Assembly (NCBI GenBank): GCA_934700385.1
Contig: CAKUXO010000012.1
Span: 1 to 48,051 of the forward strand
From: an uncultured Candidatus Melainabacteria bacterium
GTDB taxonomy: Bacteria; Cyanobacteriota; Vampirovibrionia; Gastranaerophilales; Gastranaerophilaceae
Length of the DNA: 48,051 bases
Reading direction: 5' to 3'
Part shown: piece after piece, positions 27,679 to 36,133 of the stretch
Position numbering within the stretch: position 1 is the stretch's first letter
Layout of the letters: every line of letters begins with the position of its first letter
Notes under the pieces: generated by a model
What the model saw: the letters and a program-made list of their open reading frames with translations, nothing else
The model's database searches: none
What the model was told of the DNA's origin: nothing
Made by a program: the position numbers and the translations under genes

Positions 27679-27765
27679 AGTTGAGAAATTTTTTATATTA
27701 GTTATATAAATCCTCAACTCTTCTGATTGCTATAACCCCTGCGCTGCAGGGCTTTTTTTATATTA
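27679..27765 (+). ncRNA. Candidate plus-strand structured RNA before the paralogue operon
   Basis: A 41-base imperfect hairpin (outer AGTTGAG/CTCAACT 27679-27719, inner TTTATAT/ATATAAA) is followed 17 bases on by a GC hairpin CCCTG/CAGGG (27737-27751) and T7. This looks like a small terminated transcript with no ORF. No convincing promoter was found, so it is weakly supported. Confidence 0.3.
27737..27759 (+). terminator. Orphan plus-strand terminator-like hairpin
   Basis: CCCTG (27737-27741), 5-nt loop and CAGGG (27747-27751), followed after CT by a T7 run. No plus-strand gene ends upstream; the nearest gene, rph, is on the minus strand. Confidence 0.5.
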
Positions 27766-27878
27766 ATAAAACTTTACAAGAAATATGATATAAAAGTTAT
27801 ATATTTTATATATCGGGCATTATAAAGATACAAGTTGTTCTCTTTTCCACTCCTTCCTCCATATGCAGATTTATAGCA

Positions 27879-28871
27879 TTAATCCAAGGCTTTGCTTTGG
27901 ATTTTTTTTGCTTTATCATAGGCACTTGTTACAAATTGCCTTGCAAGGGGGTTTGTATAGTGTTCAAAATCATAAAAAATTTCTTCATCTGGAATATCTA
28001 TTCTATTTATTTCTAAGCCAAAATGAGGAGTTGAAGAAAGTCTGCCGATTGTTCCATAAAACATTTGATCTTGAAGATTATCTATGTCTTCATTTGATGG
28101 TATCATTCCTCGATTAAATTTTTCATCACAACTTGCTAACATTTTATTAGCCTTTAGAGTGTCTAATACAGACATAAGCACAATATTTTCATCTTCTAAA
28201 CCGTTAAAATGTTTTAAAAATGTTTTCATATTTTTAATTGTATTACCTGTTAAAGAATAATCCATTACATAAATCTTTTTACCCTCGCAATCTCCTTCAA
28301 TTCCTTTTGAAGCAAGATATCTTGAACAGGTTTTAAGATTATCTGTTTTAGGGCAAAATTCTTCTTTATTTTTTTCAGGGTCAGGATTATAGTTAAAATA
28401 TGTTTCATAAGCGCTTCTAAAATGTGAAATAGGTAGATAAACGACATCTTGACCTAATAATTCCATAATATTAGCAATTGAAGCGGGGCTTGTGCCCACA
28501 GCAAGCACTCTTGAATTAGGCTCAACACAATTATTTAAAAGCAAAGCTGCTTTTGCGTGTTGTTCAGGTTTAATTGTATAAATCAATTCGCCATCTAAAA
28601 TTTTATCAATTGCTTTAATTGAATCAGGAAATTCTTTAATCAATTTTTCATATTGATCTTTTTGGACTCTACCTTCTGTATGGGAATAGTTTTTAACAGC
28701 AGCATTTCTTGATAGAGTATATCTTCTTAAATTTTCAATTGGAATTGAACCAAAAAAACTTACTTCATTTGTTTTTGGCGCAGTTACATTTCCTTTAAAA
28801 ACAGGGGAAGTATTAAAATTTGTTTTCGTTAGTTTTGCTGGTGAAGCAGGCGTTAATAAATTAATATTCAT
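27879..28871 (-). CDS. PRTase-like paralogue A of three
   Basis: 330 residues from the ATG at 28871; an upstream TTG (28889) would add 6 residues and neither has a good ribosome site. The N-terminal 50 or so residues are low-complexity with PVFKGN. Then a conserved family body: GRVQKDQYEKLIKEFPDSI, VGTSPASIANIMELLG, YLPISHF, IYVMDYSLTGNTIKNMKTFL, RLSSTPHFGLEI and EIFYDFEHYTNPLARQF. The DYSxTGNT stretch resembles the PRPP-binding loop of type I phosphoribosyltransferases, and the GTSPA segment may be an anion-binding loop; this is an inference, no substrate is known. Third gene of the operon; a plus-strand-oriented hairpin (27881-27903, then Ts) overlaps its 3' end. Confidence 0.6.
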   Translation of the reverse strand: MNINLLTPASPAKLTKTNFNTSPVFKGNVTAPKTNEVSFFGSIPIENLRRYTLSRNAAVKNYSHTEGRVQKDQYEKLIKEFPDSIKAIDKILDGELIYTIKPEQHAKAALLLNNCVEPNSRVLAVGTSPASIANIMELLGQDVVYLPISHFRSAYETYFNYNPDPEKNKEEFCPKTDNLKTCSRYLASKGIEGDCEGKKIYVMDYSLTGNTIKNMKTFLKHFNGLEDENIVLMSVLDTLKANKMLASCDEKFNRGMIPSNEDIDNLQDQMFYGTIGRLSSTPHFGLEINRIDIPDEEIFYDFEHYTNPLARQFVTSAYDKAKKIQSKALD

Positions 28872-28920
28872 GATACTTTGATAAAACAAATGAAGAAAAA
28901 AAATTGCCTAAAAATTTTAT

Positions 28921-29913
28921 TTAACCTACAAAGTTTTCAACTTTATTATAAGCACAAGCTGCAAACTTCCTTGCTAAGGGGTTTTTAAAGTTTTCAAAGT
29001 TGTAAAAAATTTCTTCTTGACCTAAATCGCTATAATCATTATCAAGTTCAAAATGGGGAGTTGAAGAAATTTTTGCAACATGTTCATAAAACATATTTCT
29101 ATCAAGCTCAAATTGCTCTTTTCGGGATAATAATTCAGAATCAAAAATTTGGCTATAGGCAGATAAAATTTTACCAACTGGAAAAGTTATTATATCATCT
29201 CGTTTAATATTATTTCTTTCTTCAAGCATTAATCTTGTATTATATAAAGTATTTCCAGAATCTGAATAATCAAGAATTATTACAGGTTTACCCCCGCAAT
29301 CACCTTCAAAACCTTTTGATTTAAGATATTCAAAACAAGTTTTAGCATTTCGACTTTGGTCTTTAAACATTCCCATAATATCATCGTCATCATAGGTATA
29401 TGAAGAATAAAAACCACTAAAACCTGAAATTGGTAAATATGTAACATCACTTCCCATTAATTCCATAACGTTTGCAATTGCAGCTGGGCTTGTACCTATT
29501 GAAATAATTCTTGGGTCATCGATTTTTCTTTCACAATCTACCATTTTTCTAATTGCAATTGCAGCTTTTGCATAAAGATTAGGTTGAAGTGAAGTTTCAT
29601 CAGAAATTTCTCTTTCAAAAGTTGAAATAGCACGAGGATAAGCCTTTTTAAAGTCGTCAAATTGCTTTTTAGTTAGTCTGCCGCCTTTATCTAAAAATTT
29701 ATTTATTGCAGCTTGCTCTTTGATGTCATATTCATCATAAGTTGAATTTATTGAAGTAGCATAAGGGTTTTGATATAATTTTAAAAATTCATCAAAGTCA
29801 TCAAAATCATCATGCCCTTTAAAATTAAGAGCTTGAGGCTTAACATTATTTACATTATTTTTATTATTTATGTTTATTTTTGGCTGAAAATAGCCGATAT
29901 TATTTATTATCAT
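28921..29913 (-). CDS. PRTase-like paralogue B of three
   Basis: 330 residues, begins MIINNIGYFQPKININN; FKGHDDF lies in the N-terminal low-complexity region. Body motifs match A and C: GRLTKKQFDDFKKAYPRAI, SIGTSPAAIANVMELMG, YLPISGF, VIILDYSDSGNTLYNTR, ISSTPHFEL and EIFYNFENFKNPLARKF. DYSDSGNTL fits a PRPP loop. An acidic stretch YTYDDDDIMG sits between the two loops. Start supported by GGAGAG; it overlaps the end of C by 4 bases (29910-29913, TCAT on plus). Confidence 0.62.
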   Translation of the reverse strand: MIINNIGYFQPKININNKNNVNNVKPQALNFKGHDDFDDFDEFLKLYQNPYATSINSTYDEYDIKEQAAINKFLDKGGRLTKKQFDDFKKAYPRAISTFEREISDETSLQPNLYAKAAIAIRKMVDCERKIDDPRIISIGTSPAAIANVMELMGSDVTYLPISGFSGFYSSYTYDDDDIMGMFKDQSRNAKTCFEYLKSKGFEGDCGGKPVIILDYSDSGNTLYNTRLMLEERNNIKRDDIITFPVGKILSAYSQIFDSELLSRKEQFELDRNMFYEHVAKISSTPHFELDNDYSDLGQEEIFYNFENFKNPLARKFAACAYNKVENFVG

Positions 29914-30902
29914 TTTTTCTCTCCAAACTGCCTAGCAGCGTTATATGCAGCAGTAATAAAAAATCTTTCATTTGGACAATGTGTTTTTTCAAAAACTTCT
30001 TCTATGGGTTTACCTATAATTTCTTCATTTTCTTTTATAAAATTAAAATGAGGAACAGGAGATATTCTTTCAATCATGCTAAAAGCCATATCAAATTCAA
30101 GTTTTGCAAATTCTTCTTCATTTAAAGTTGGTTTTACTTTTTCTTTAATATTTTTCTGATTTTGTTTCGATAAAGTTTTTAAAATAGAACAAGTTTCAAT
30201 TCTTTCAGGCGCAACTTTATTCATTCTTGTTAACATTTCTTTTGTATTTCTTAAAGTTTGACCACTTGCAGCATAATCAATTAAAACGATATTTTTTGTT
30301 GAACCACCTTTAAAAATCCCCTTATCTTTAAGATAATCTGCAACTGCTCTTGTATTAAAATATCTTGTAGGATAGCTTATCGGGCTTTTATATGTAACAA
30401 ATTCATCGTTAAAATGGCTTGCAGGCATATAAATTACTTCACTTCCCATTAATTCCATAACGTTTGCAATAGCAGCTGGACTTGTGCCTATTGAAATTAT
30501 TGTATTATTTTTTGTTTTATCTTCAAGCGCTTGTTTTAAAATAATCGCCGCTTTTCCAATAGCTTCAGGCTTAGAATATGTTTTTATATCAACTTCATTA
30601 GATATTTTTTGAATTGTATCTGGAAAGGCTTTTTCAAGTTCTTCAATTTGTTCACTTGTAACCCTACCAAGAGTTGAAGAAAATTTTGCAATTGCTAAAT
30701 CTCTTTTAATAGAATATTCTTTTAAAAGATGTTCAGGACGAATTGGGTCAGATACATCTTTTTTAGAAAATAAACCATTAAAATTAATATTAGAATTAGA
30801 TTTTATTTCATTTGGCTTATTAACGTAAAAATTAGACCTTAGATAAGGTGTATATTGAGCTTTCAGTGGGGCAATAATATTCATTACATTTGTATAAAAC
30901 AT
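29910..30902 (-). CDS. PRTase-like paralogue C of three (operon head)
   Basis: 330 residues from ATG at 30902; a second ATG (MNIIAP) lies six codons in, the point that aligns with A, and no Shine-Dalgarno sequence favours either. N-terminal region contains INFNGLFSKKD. Body: GRVTSEQIEELEKAFPDTI, SIGTSPAAIANVMELMG, YMPASHF, VLIDYAASGQTLRNTKEM, RISPVPHFNF. Gly-rich PRPP-like loop is DYAASGQT. Final PLAR motif of A and B is replaced by NERFFITAAYNAA, so C is most divergent. It heads the triple operon and is divergent from ilvC (93 bp). Confidence 0.62.
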   Translation of the reverse strand: MFYTNVMNIIAPLKAQYTPYLRSNFYVNKPNEIKSNSNINFNGLFSKKDVSDPIRPEHLLKEYSIKRDLAIAKFSSTLGRVTSEQIEELEKAFPDTIQKISNEVDIKTYSKPEAIGKAAIILKQALEDKTKNNTIISIGTSPAAIANVMELMGSEVIYMPASHFNDEFVTYKSPISYPTRYFNTRAVADYLKDKGIFKGGSTKNIVLIDYAASGQTLRNTKEMLTRMNKVAPERIETCSILKTLSKQNQKNIKEKVKPTLNEEEFAKLEFDMAFSMIERISPVPHFNFIKENEEIIGKPIEEVFEKTHCPNERFFITAAYNAARQFGEKK

Positions 30903-30932
30903 CTAAAAGAAAAAATTTGCTAAATATATTTA

Positions 30933-30961
30933 TTGACTGATTTAGTTTATGAGATTAAACT
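30933..30961 (+). promoter_or_regulatory. Likely ilvC promoter
   Basis: TTGACT (30933-30938), 17 bases, then TAAACT (30956-30961). Good sigma-70 spacing; the ilvC ATG lies 35 bases on. Confidence 0.5.
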
Positions 30962-30995
30962 TAAAATATAAAAGATTTATAAAGGAGAGTGAATT

Positions 30996-31991
30996 ATGGT
31001 TAAAATGTATTACGCACAAGACTGTGATTTAAACAGATTAAACGGCAAAACAGTTGCTATTATGGGTTATGGTTCACAAGGACACGCTCATGCACTTAAT
31101 TTAAAAGAATCAGGAGTTAATGTTGTAGTTGGTTTATATGAAGGTTCAAAATCAATTGCAAAAGCTCAACAAGCAGGTCTTGAAGTTTTAAGCGTATCAG
31201 AAGCTGCAAAAAAAGCAGATATCATCATGATTTTACTTCCTGATGAAATTCAAGCAAAAGTTTACAATGAAGAAATTAAACCATATTTAACAGCAGGCAA
31301 AACCCTTGCATTTGCTCATGGTTTCAACATCCACTTTAATTTAATTGAACCACCTAAAGATGTTGATGTTATTATGATTGCGCCAAAAGGCCCAGGACAC
31401 ACCGTAAGAAGTGAATATGTTGAAGGAAAAGGTGTTCCTTGCTTAATTGCTATTCAACAAGACGCTTCAGGAAATGCACTTGCTAATGGTTTAGCTTATG
31501 CAGCAGGTATTGGTGGCGCTAGAGCAGGCGTTATTGAAACAACATTCAAAATTGAAACAGAAACAGATTTATTTGGCGAACAAGCTGTTTTATGTGGCGG
31601 CGTTTGCGCTTTAATGCAAGCAGGCTTTGAAACATTAACAGAAGCAGGTTACGCACCTGAAAATGCTTATTTTGAATGTATCCATGAAATGAAATTAATT
31701 GTTGATTTAATTTACCAAGGCGGTTTTGAAGCAATGAGAAAATCGATTTCAAATACAGCTGAATTTGGCGATTATGAAATTGGTAAAAGAATTATTACAG
31801 ATGAAACTAAAAAAGAAATGAAAAAAGTTTTATCTGAAATTCAAGATGGTACTTTTGCAAGAAACTGGATTAATGAATGTAACACAAATCAAATCCACTT
31901 CAAAACTACAAGAAGATTAAAAGCGGAACATCCTCTTGAAGCAGTTGGTAAAGAATTAAGAAAAATGTACTCTTGGAACGATAAAAAATAA
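30996..31991 (+). CDS. ilvC: Ketol-acid reductoisomerase
   Basis: 331 residues, class I length. NADPH fold GYGSQGHAHALNLKESGVNV, then LPDEIQAKVY, FAHGFNIHF, APKGPGHTVRSEY, and metal-binding ETETDLFGEQAVLCGG with conserved CIHEMKLIVDLIY and SNTAEFGDY. Converts acetolactate to dihydroxy-isovalerate (valine/leucine) and the isoleucine counterpart. AAAGGAGAG precedes the ATG. A sigma factor gene begins one base after its stop, hinting at a shared transcript. Confidence 0.98.
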   Translation: MVKMYYAQDCDLNRLNGKTVAIMGYGSQGHAHALNLKESGVNVVVGLYEGSKSIAKAQQAGLEVLSVSEAAKKADIIMILLPDEIQAKVYNEEIKPYLTAGKTLAFAHGFNIHFNLIEPPKDVDVIMIAPKGPGHTVRSEYVEGKGVPCLIAIQQDASGNALANGLAYAAGIGGARAGVIETTFKIETETDLFGEQAVLCGGVCALMQAGFETLTEAGYAPENAYFECIHEMKLIVDLIYQGGFEAMRKSISNTAEFGDYEIGKRIITDETKKEMKKVLSEIQDGTFARNWINECNTNQIHFKTTRRLKAEHPLEAVGKELRKMYSWNDKK

Positions 31992-31992
31992 A

Positions 31993-32793
31993 ATGAATAT
32001 GCAAGAAGAAAATACATTATCAATAGAAGAAGTTAATGCGTGGCTTGAAGAATATCAAGCCACCAATGACGAAAAAACAAAAAAGAAACTTAAAGAGCTT
32101 GTTGTTTTGGCTTGCATGCCAATAGTTAAAAAAGTTGCTCGTTCTCTTGCAAGACGTTCAACCGACCCAGTGGAAGATATTACACAAGTTGGTTCTTTAG
32201 GATTAATAAAAGCAATAGATTTATATAATCCTGAAATTTCTAAAAATTTCAAGTCTTATGCAACTTATTTAATAACAGGTGAAATAAGGCACTATTTAAG
32301 AGATAGAACGACTATAATAAGAGCGCCTCGTGAAATTAAAGAGTTGTCTTTTAGGGTTCATAAATTAACTTTAGAATTAACTGAAAAATTGGGCAGAATT
32401 CCAACAGATAAAGATATCGCCCAAGCACTTCAAATGCCTCAAGAAAAAGTTGAAGAATGTAACAATCTTGATAGAAGAACAACCACAATTTCAATCGATC
32501 AAATTATAAGTTCTGATGATAATTCAATTTCTTTAGTTGAAAAAATTGAAGATGAAAGCCAAAAACAGGCTTTTGATAGTTATGAAAATAGAATCATTCT
32601 TGATGACGCTATTAAAAAACTTGAACCAATTGAACAACAACTAATCACTTTAAATTATTATGAGGGATTAAATCAAAGAGAAATTTCTGAAAAATTGAAC
32701 ATTTCTCAAATGCAAGTTTCAAGAAAACTTAAAAAAACTCTTCAAAAACTTTTTGAAATCATTTCAAAAAAAGGCTTAAAAACTTATGAATAG
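31993..32793 (+). CDS. Group 3 sigma-70 factor (SigF/SigB-like)
   Basis: 266 residues. Region 2 has DITQVGSLGLIKAIDLYNPE and FKSYATYLITGEIRHYLRD; region 3 lies near IRAPREIKELSFRVHKLT with LGRIPTDKDIAQAL; region 4 has LEPIEQQLITLNYYEGLNQREISEKLNISQMQVSRKLKK. No region 1.1, hence an alternative sigma. SigF-type factors in Cyanobacteria govern motility and pili genes; the next gene is a prepilin peptidase. Starts one base after ilvC's stop without its own Shine-Dalgarno site. No anti-sigma gene is adjacent. Confidence 0.88.
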   Translation: MNMQEENTLSIEEVNAWLEEYQATNDEKTKKKLKELVVLACMPIVKKVARSLARRSTDPVEDITQVGSLGLIKAIDLYNPEISKNFKSYATYLITGEIRHYLRDRTTIIRAPREIKELSFRVHKLTLELTEKLGRIPTDKDIAQALQMPQEKVEECNNLDRRTTTISIDQIISSDDNSISLVEKIEDESQKQAFDSYENRIILDDAIKKLEPIEQQLITLNYYEGLNQREISEKLNISQMQVSRKLKKTLQKLFEIISKKGLKTYE

Positions 32794-33781
32794 CCTAAAT
32801 AACCCTTTGGGGATAATTATCGCCTTATATATTTTTGTTTTTGGCTGTTGCATAGGTTCATTTTTAAATGTTGTTATTTTGAGGGGTCTTAAAGGTGAAA
32901 ATTTCATCAAAGGCTCCTCAAAATGTCCAAAATGCCACAATGTTTTAAAATGGTATATGAATATTCCCATTTTATCTTATCTTTTTTTAAGAGGAAAATG
33001 CGCTTTTTGTAAAACCAAAATTTCAATTCAATATCCGATTGTTGAATTAATTTGCGGATTAGGATTTTTATTATCTTATTTTGTTTTTGGTTTGGGTTTA
33101 AAAATGGCTTTTAGCTTTATTTTTATCTCGTTTTTCATTTTATTAAGCGCAACAGATATCATTGAAACAGTTATAATTGATACCCATGCTTATGGTTTAG
33201 CTATTTTTGGATTAATTTATTCTTATTTTATTAATTTCAGTTGGCAAAACCTTTTGAGTTCATTTTTAGCGGGGGTTTTAGGTTTTATTATCTTTGAACT
33301 TTTTTCAAGATTGGGTTTAAAATTAATTAAACATAGATTTTTTGGAGAGGGCGATAGCCTTATTATCCTTGGCTTAGGTACAATTTTTCAATTTAAAGGA
33401 TTATTAATCATTATTCCTTTAAGTTTTTTAATTCAGGCCGCTTTTTCAATTCCGATTTTAGCTTTTAAGGCTTTAAAAGAAAAGAAAAAACCGCTTTTTG
33501 CTTCATATATTTTTGTATTTTTAGGAATGATATCAATTATTTTGATTAACTATTATAATTTAATTCAAAATGAAAAAATTTATCTTTCTTTTGCAGTTTT
33601 AATCACCTTAATTTTATTGTGGTCATTAAAAAACATCTTATCTGAAATTGAAGAAAAGAAAAATTTAATTAATGATAATTTATCTAATGATGAAATAGAA
33701 GATAACAGCCCATATTGCCTTATGCCTTTTGGACCTGCGCTTATTTTAGCTGCGAGCATTGTTTTATTTATATACTTCTAG
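32786..33781 (+). CDS. Prepilin peptidase, type IV pilus/secretion
   Basis: 331 residues with about 8 hydrophobic segments. Zinc-binding CPKC and CAFC pairs lie near residues 48-75 (the N-terminal methylase/peptidase domain), the first catalytic Asp is in SATDIIETVIID and the second in the GxGD motif FFGEGDSL. It cleaves and N-methylates type IV pre-pilins at the inner membrane (PilD/GspO family). Overlaps the sigma gene end by 8 bases, so the two are coupled. A longer C-terminal tail than PilD, including a polar stretch (EEKKNLINDNLSNDEIEDN), precedes one last helix. No pilin gene is in the window. Confidence 0.9.
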   Translation: MNSLNNPLGIIIALYIFVFGCCIGSFLNVVILRGLKGENFIKGSSKCPKCHNVLKWYMNIPILSYLFLRGKCAFCKTKISIQYPIVELICGLGFLLSYFVFGLGLKMAFSFIFISFFILLSATDIIETVIIDTHAYGLAIFGLIYSYFINFSWQNLLSSFLAGVLGFIIFELFSRLGLKLIKHRFFGEGDSLIILGLGTIFQFKGLLIIIPLSFLIQAAFSIPILAFKALKEKKKPLFASYIFVFLGMISIILINYYNLIQNEKIYLSFAVLITLILLWSLKNILSEIEEKKNLINDNLSNDEIEDNSPYCLMPFGPALILAASIVLFIYF

Positions 33782-33839
33782 CCCATTGCATAATTTTCAT
33801 TAGCTGATACTATGATAATATAGTTTTTCAAGGGTATTT

Positions 33840-34490
33840 ATGCTTAGAATTTTAGGTTGGATTAATACAATAATTGAAGATATTAAAACAATTAAGGAAA
33901 AAGATGTTGCCGCAAAAAGCACCCTTGAAGTCATTTTTCTTTATCAAGGGTTCCATGTTCTTTTAGCTCATAGAATTGCCCATAAACTTCTATATTGGAA
34001 AATTCCTTTTATTCCAAGGTTAATTTCTCAAATTGCAAGATTTTTCACAGGAATTGAAATTCACCCTGGGGCAACAATTGGTAAAAGATTTTTTATTGAC
34101 CACGGTATGGGAGTTGTTATTGGCGAAACAACGATAATTAAAGATGACGTTTTAATTTATCAAGGTGTAACCCTTGGCGGAACAGGCAAAGACAAAGGCA
34201 AAAGACATCCGACTTTAGGTAATTTTGTAACAGTTGGGGCAGGCGCTAAGGTTTTAGGAAACATTGAAATAGGCGATTATTCTTCAATTGGCGCAGGTTC
34301 TGTTGTAATTAGTGATGTTGGTGAACACTGCACAGTTGTGGGTGTTCCAGGGAGAATTGTTAAACAAAAACAATATATACAAGGGCAACTTCAACACAAC
34401 AGAATTCCAGACCCGATAACTTGCGAATTAAGGCGCTTAACTTATGAAATTAAAGAACTTAAAGAGAAGTTAAGCCAAAAAACTATTTAA
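33840..34490 (+). CDS. cysE: Serine O-acetyltransferase
   Basis: 216 residues. N-terminal helical part has FLYQGFHVLLAHRIAHKL, then hexapeptide repeats: EIHPGATIGKRFFIDHGMGV, GETTIIKDDVLIYQGVTLGG, GNFVTVGAGAKVLGNIEIG, and VVGVPGRIV. It makes O-acetylserine, the substrate of cysteine synthase, from serine and acetyl-CoA. AAGGG lies before the ATG. Followed by serC. Confidence 0.94.
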   Translation: MLRILGWINTIIEDIKTIKEKDVAAKSTLEVIFLYQGFHVLLAHRIAHKLLYWKIPFIPRLISQIARFFTGIEIHPGATIGKRFFIDHGMGVVIGETTIIKDDVLIYQGVTLGGTGKDKGKRHPTLGNFVTVGAGAKVLGNIEIGDYSSIGAGSVVISDVGEHCTVVGVPGRIVKQKQYIQGQLQHNRIPDPITCELRRLTYEIKELKEKLSQKTI

Positions 34491-34491
34491 T

Positions 34492-34520
34492 TTTACACCC
34501 CTCTTGTTTTCAAGTATAAT
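34492..34520 (+). promoter_or_regulatory. serC promoter
   Basis: TTTACA (34492-34497), 17-base spacer, perfect TATAAT (34515-34520). A start near 34527 gives a leader of about 19 bases before the ATG at 34546. Confidence 0.65.
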
Positions 34521-34545
34521 GATTTTAGAAAGAAAAGAGGGCGCA

Positions 34546-35640
34546 ATGACAAATAATTACAATCGTGTTTACAATTTTTCCGCAGGTCCTGCGGTATTAC
34601 CCGTTGAAGTTTTAGAAACAGCAAGGGATGAAATGCTTAACTATCAAAATTCAGGCATGAGTGTTATGGAAATGTCCCACAGATCTAAAACTTATGATAA
34701 TATCATTAAAACCGCTGAAAAAGATTTAAGAGAATTAATGTCAATTCCTGATGATTATGCAGTTTTATTTTTACAAGGCGGCGCACATCTTCAATTTTCA
34801 ATGGTTCCAATTAACCTTTTAAAAAATGGTGTTGCAGATTACATAGTTACGGGTCAATGGGCTAAAAAAGCATATCAAGAAGCTCAAAAATACGGTAAAA
34901 TCAACAAAGTTGCAACAAGTGAAGATAAAAATTTCTCTTACATTCCAGATTGCAGCGACCTTGATATTTCACCTGACGCTGATTATGTTTATATTTGTGA
35001 AAACAACACAATTTATGGTACAAAATTTAAAACCTTACCAAACACAAAAGGTAAAATTTTAGTTTCCGATATGTCCTCTTGCTTCTTATCTGAACCGGTT
35101 GACGTTACAAAATATGGCTTAATTTATGCCGGTGTTCAAAAAAATGTTGGCCCAGCTGGTGTTCAAATTGTTATAATCAGAAAAGATTTAATTAGAGATG
35201 ACCTACCTTCTTGGTGTCCTACAATGTTAAGCTATAAAACCCATGCAGATAAAGACAGTTTATATAATACACCGCCTGCTTATGGTATTTATATCTGCGG
35301 TTTAGTTTTCAAATGGCTTAAAAAAATGGGCGGCTTAGAAAAAATGAAAGAATTAAACGAGAAAAAAGCAAAAATTTTATATGATTTTCTTGATAATTCT
35401 AAGTTATTTAAAGGTACTGTTGAACCTAATTCTCGTTCATTAATGAATGTTCCATTTGTAACTGGTTCAGAAGAAATGGATAAAAAATTCATTGAAGAAG
35501 CAACTAAGGCATCATTAGTTCAATTAAAAGGTCATAGAACAGTTGGCGGCATGAGAGCTTCAATTTATAACGCTATGCCAATTGAAGGGGTTATTGAACT
35601 TGTTGAATTTATGAAAAAATTTGAAAGTGAAAACGCTTAA
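34546..35640 (+). CDS. serC: Phosphoserine aminotransferase
   Basis: 364 residues from the ATG at 34546, preceded by AAGAGGG; a TTG at 34504 lies inside the promoter and is unlikely. NFSAGPAVLPVEVLE begins the class V aminotransferase fold; EMSHRSKTYDNII, FLQGGAHLQFSMVP, and the PLP-Lys in LIYAGVQKNVGPAGV are typical of SerC. It makes 3-phosphoserine in serine synthesis, with PLP. It follows cysE, which uses the serine formed. Confidence 0.97.
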   Translation: MTNNYNRVYNFSAGPAVLPVEVLETARDEMLNYQNSGMSVMEMSHRSKTYDNIIKTAEKDLRELMSIPDDYAVLFLQGGAHLQFSMVPINLLKNGVADYIVTGQWAKKAYQEAQKYGKINKVATSEDKNFSYIPDCSDLDISPDADYVYICENNTIYGTKFKTLPNTKGKILVSDMSSCFLSEPVDVTKYGLIYAGVQKNVGPAGVQIVIIRKDLIRDDLPSWCPTMLSYKTHADKDSLYNTPPAYGIYICGLVFKWLKKMGGLEKMKELNEKKAKILYDFLDNSKLFKGTVEPNSRSLMNVPFVTGSEEMDKKFIEEATKASLVQLKGHRTVGGMRASIYNAMPIEGVIELVEFMKKFESENA

Positions 35641-35651
35641 ACTTTTATAAT

Positions 35652-35682
35652 AAAAAAGGTTAGATTTAATCTAACCTTTTTT
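35652..35682. terminator. Bidirectional terminator, serC and GNAT gene
   Basis: Perfect inverted repeat with GGTTAGA and TCTAACC core and A/T arms on both sides, so it works in either direction. The convergent GNAT stop overlaps its end. Confidence 0.85.
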
Positions 35683-36133
35683 ATTCATCTTTCATATAAA
35701 TAAGTTCTAAATAAGGTGAAACCTTAAACCCAGCTTTTTTATAAACATAATAAGCATGTTCATTTTCTTTTTCAACTTGAATTCTTAAAATAGAATTTTG
35801 ATTTTCATTTTTAATTAGTTCAATAAATTTTGAAATAATCCCTTGTCCTCTGTATTTTGGTTTTATATAAAAATCTTCTAAAAACAAACAGATTTTTGCA
35901 AACTCTGTTGAAAAACTTTTAGCTATCATTGAATAACCGATAATTTTTTCATCAATAATAAAAACATATCCATCTAAAAAATCTGTTTTTAAACAGGTTT
36001 CAAAATCTTTTTCAAAAATTTCTTCGCTACCGTTTGTTTGAACACAATTAGATGAATAAAAAGTTTTCATCATTGAAAGAATTTCAGTTTTATCTTCTTT
36101 TTGAAATTTTCTATAACAAAAATTATTCTTCAT
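35681..36133 (-). CDS. GNAT-family N-acetyltransferase
   Basis: 150 residues. The acetyl-CoA site is YIKPKYRGQGIISKFIELIK (RGxGI form), and the C-terminal HAYYVYKKAGFKVSPY is the usual GNAT end. Substrate unknown. Its start overlaps the lipoprotein gene end by 11 bases, so the two share a transcript. Confidence 0.85.
   Translation of the reverse strand: MKNNFCYRKFQKEDKTEILSMMKTFYSSNCVQTNGSEEIFEKDFETCLKTDFLDGYVFIIDEKIIGYSMIAKSFSTEFAKICLFLEDFYIKPKYRGQGIISKFIELIKNENQNSILRIQVEKENEHAYYVYKKAGFKVSPYLELIYMKDE

Noticed and set aside
27805..27864. 18-codon ORF on the minus strand (MEEGVEKRTTCIF...)
   Set aside because: Too short, no clear ribosome site and no similar sequence seen.
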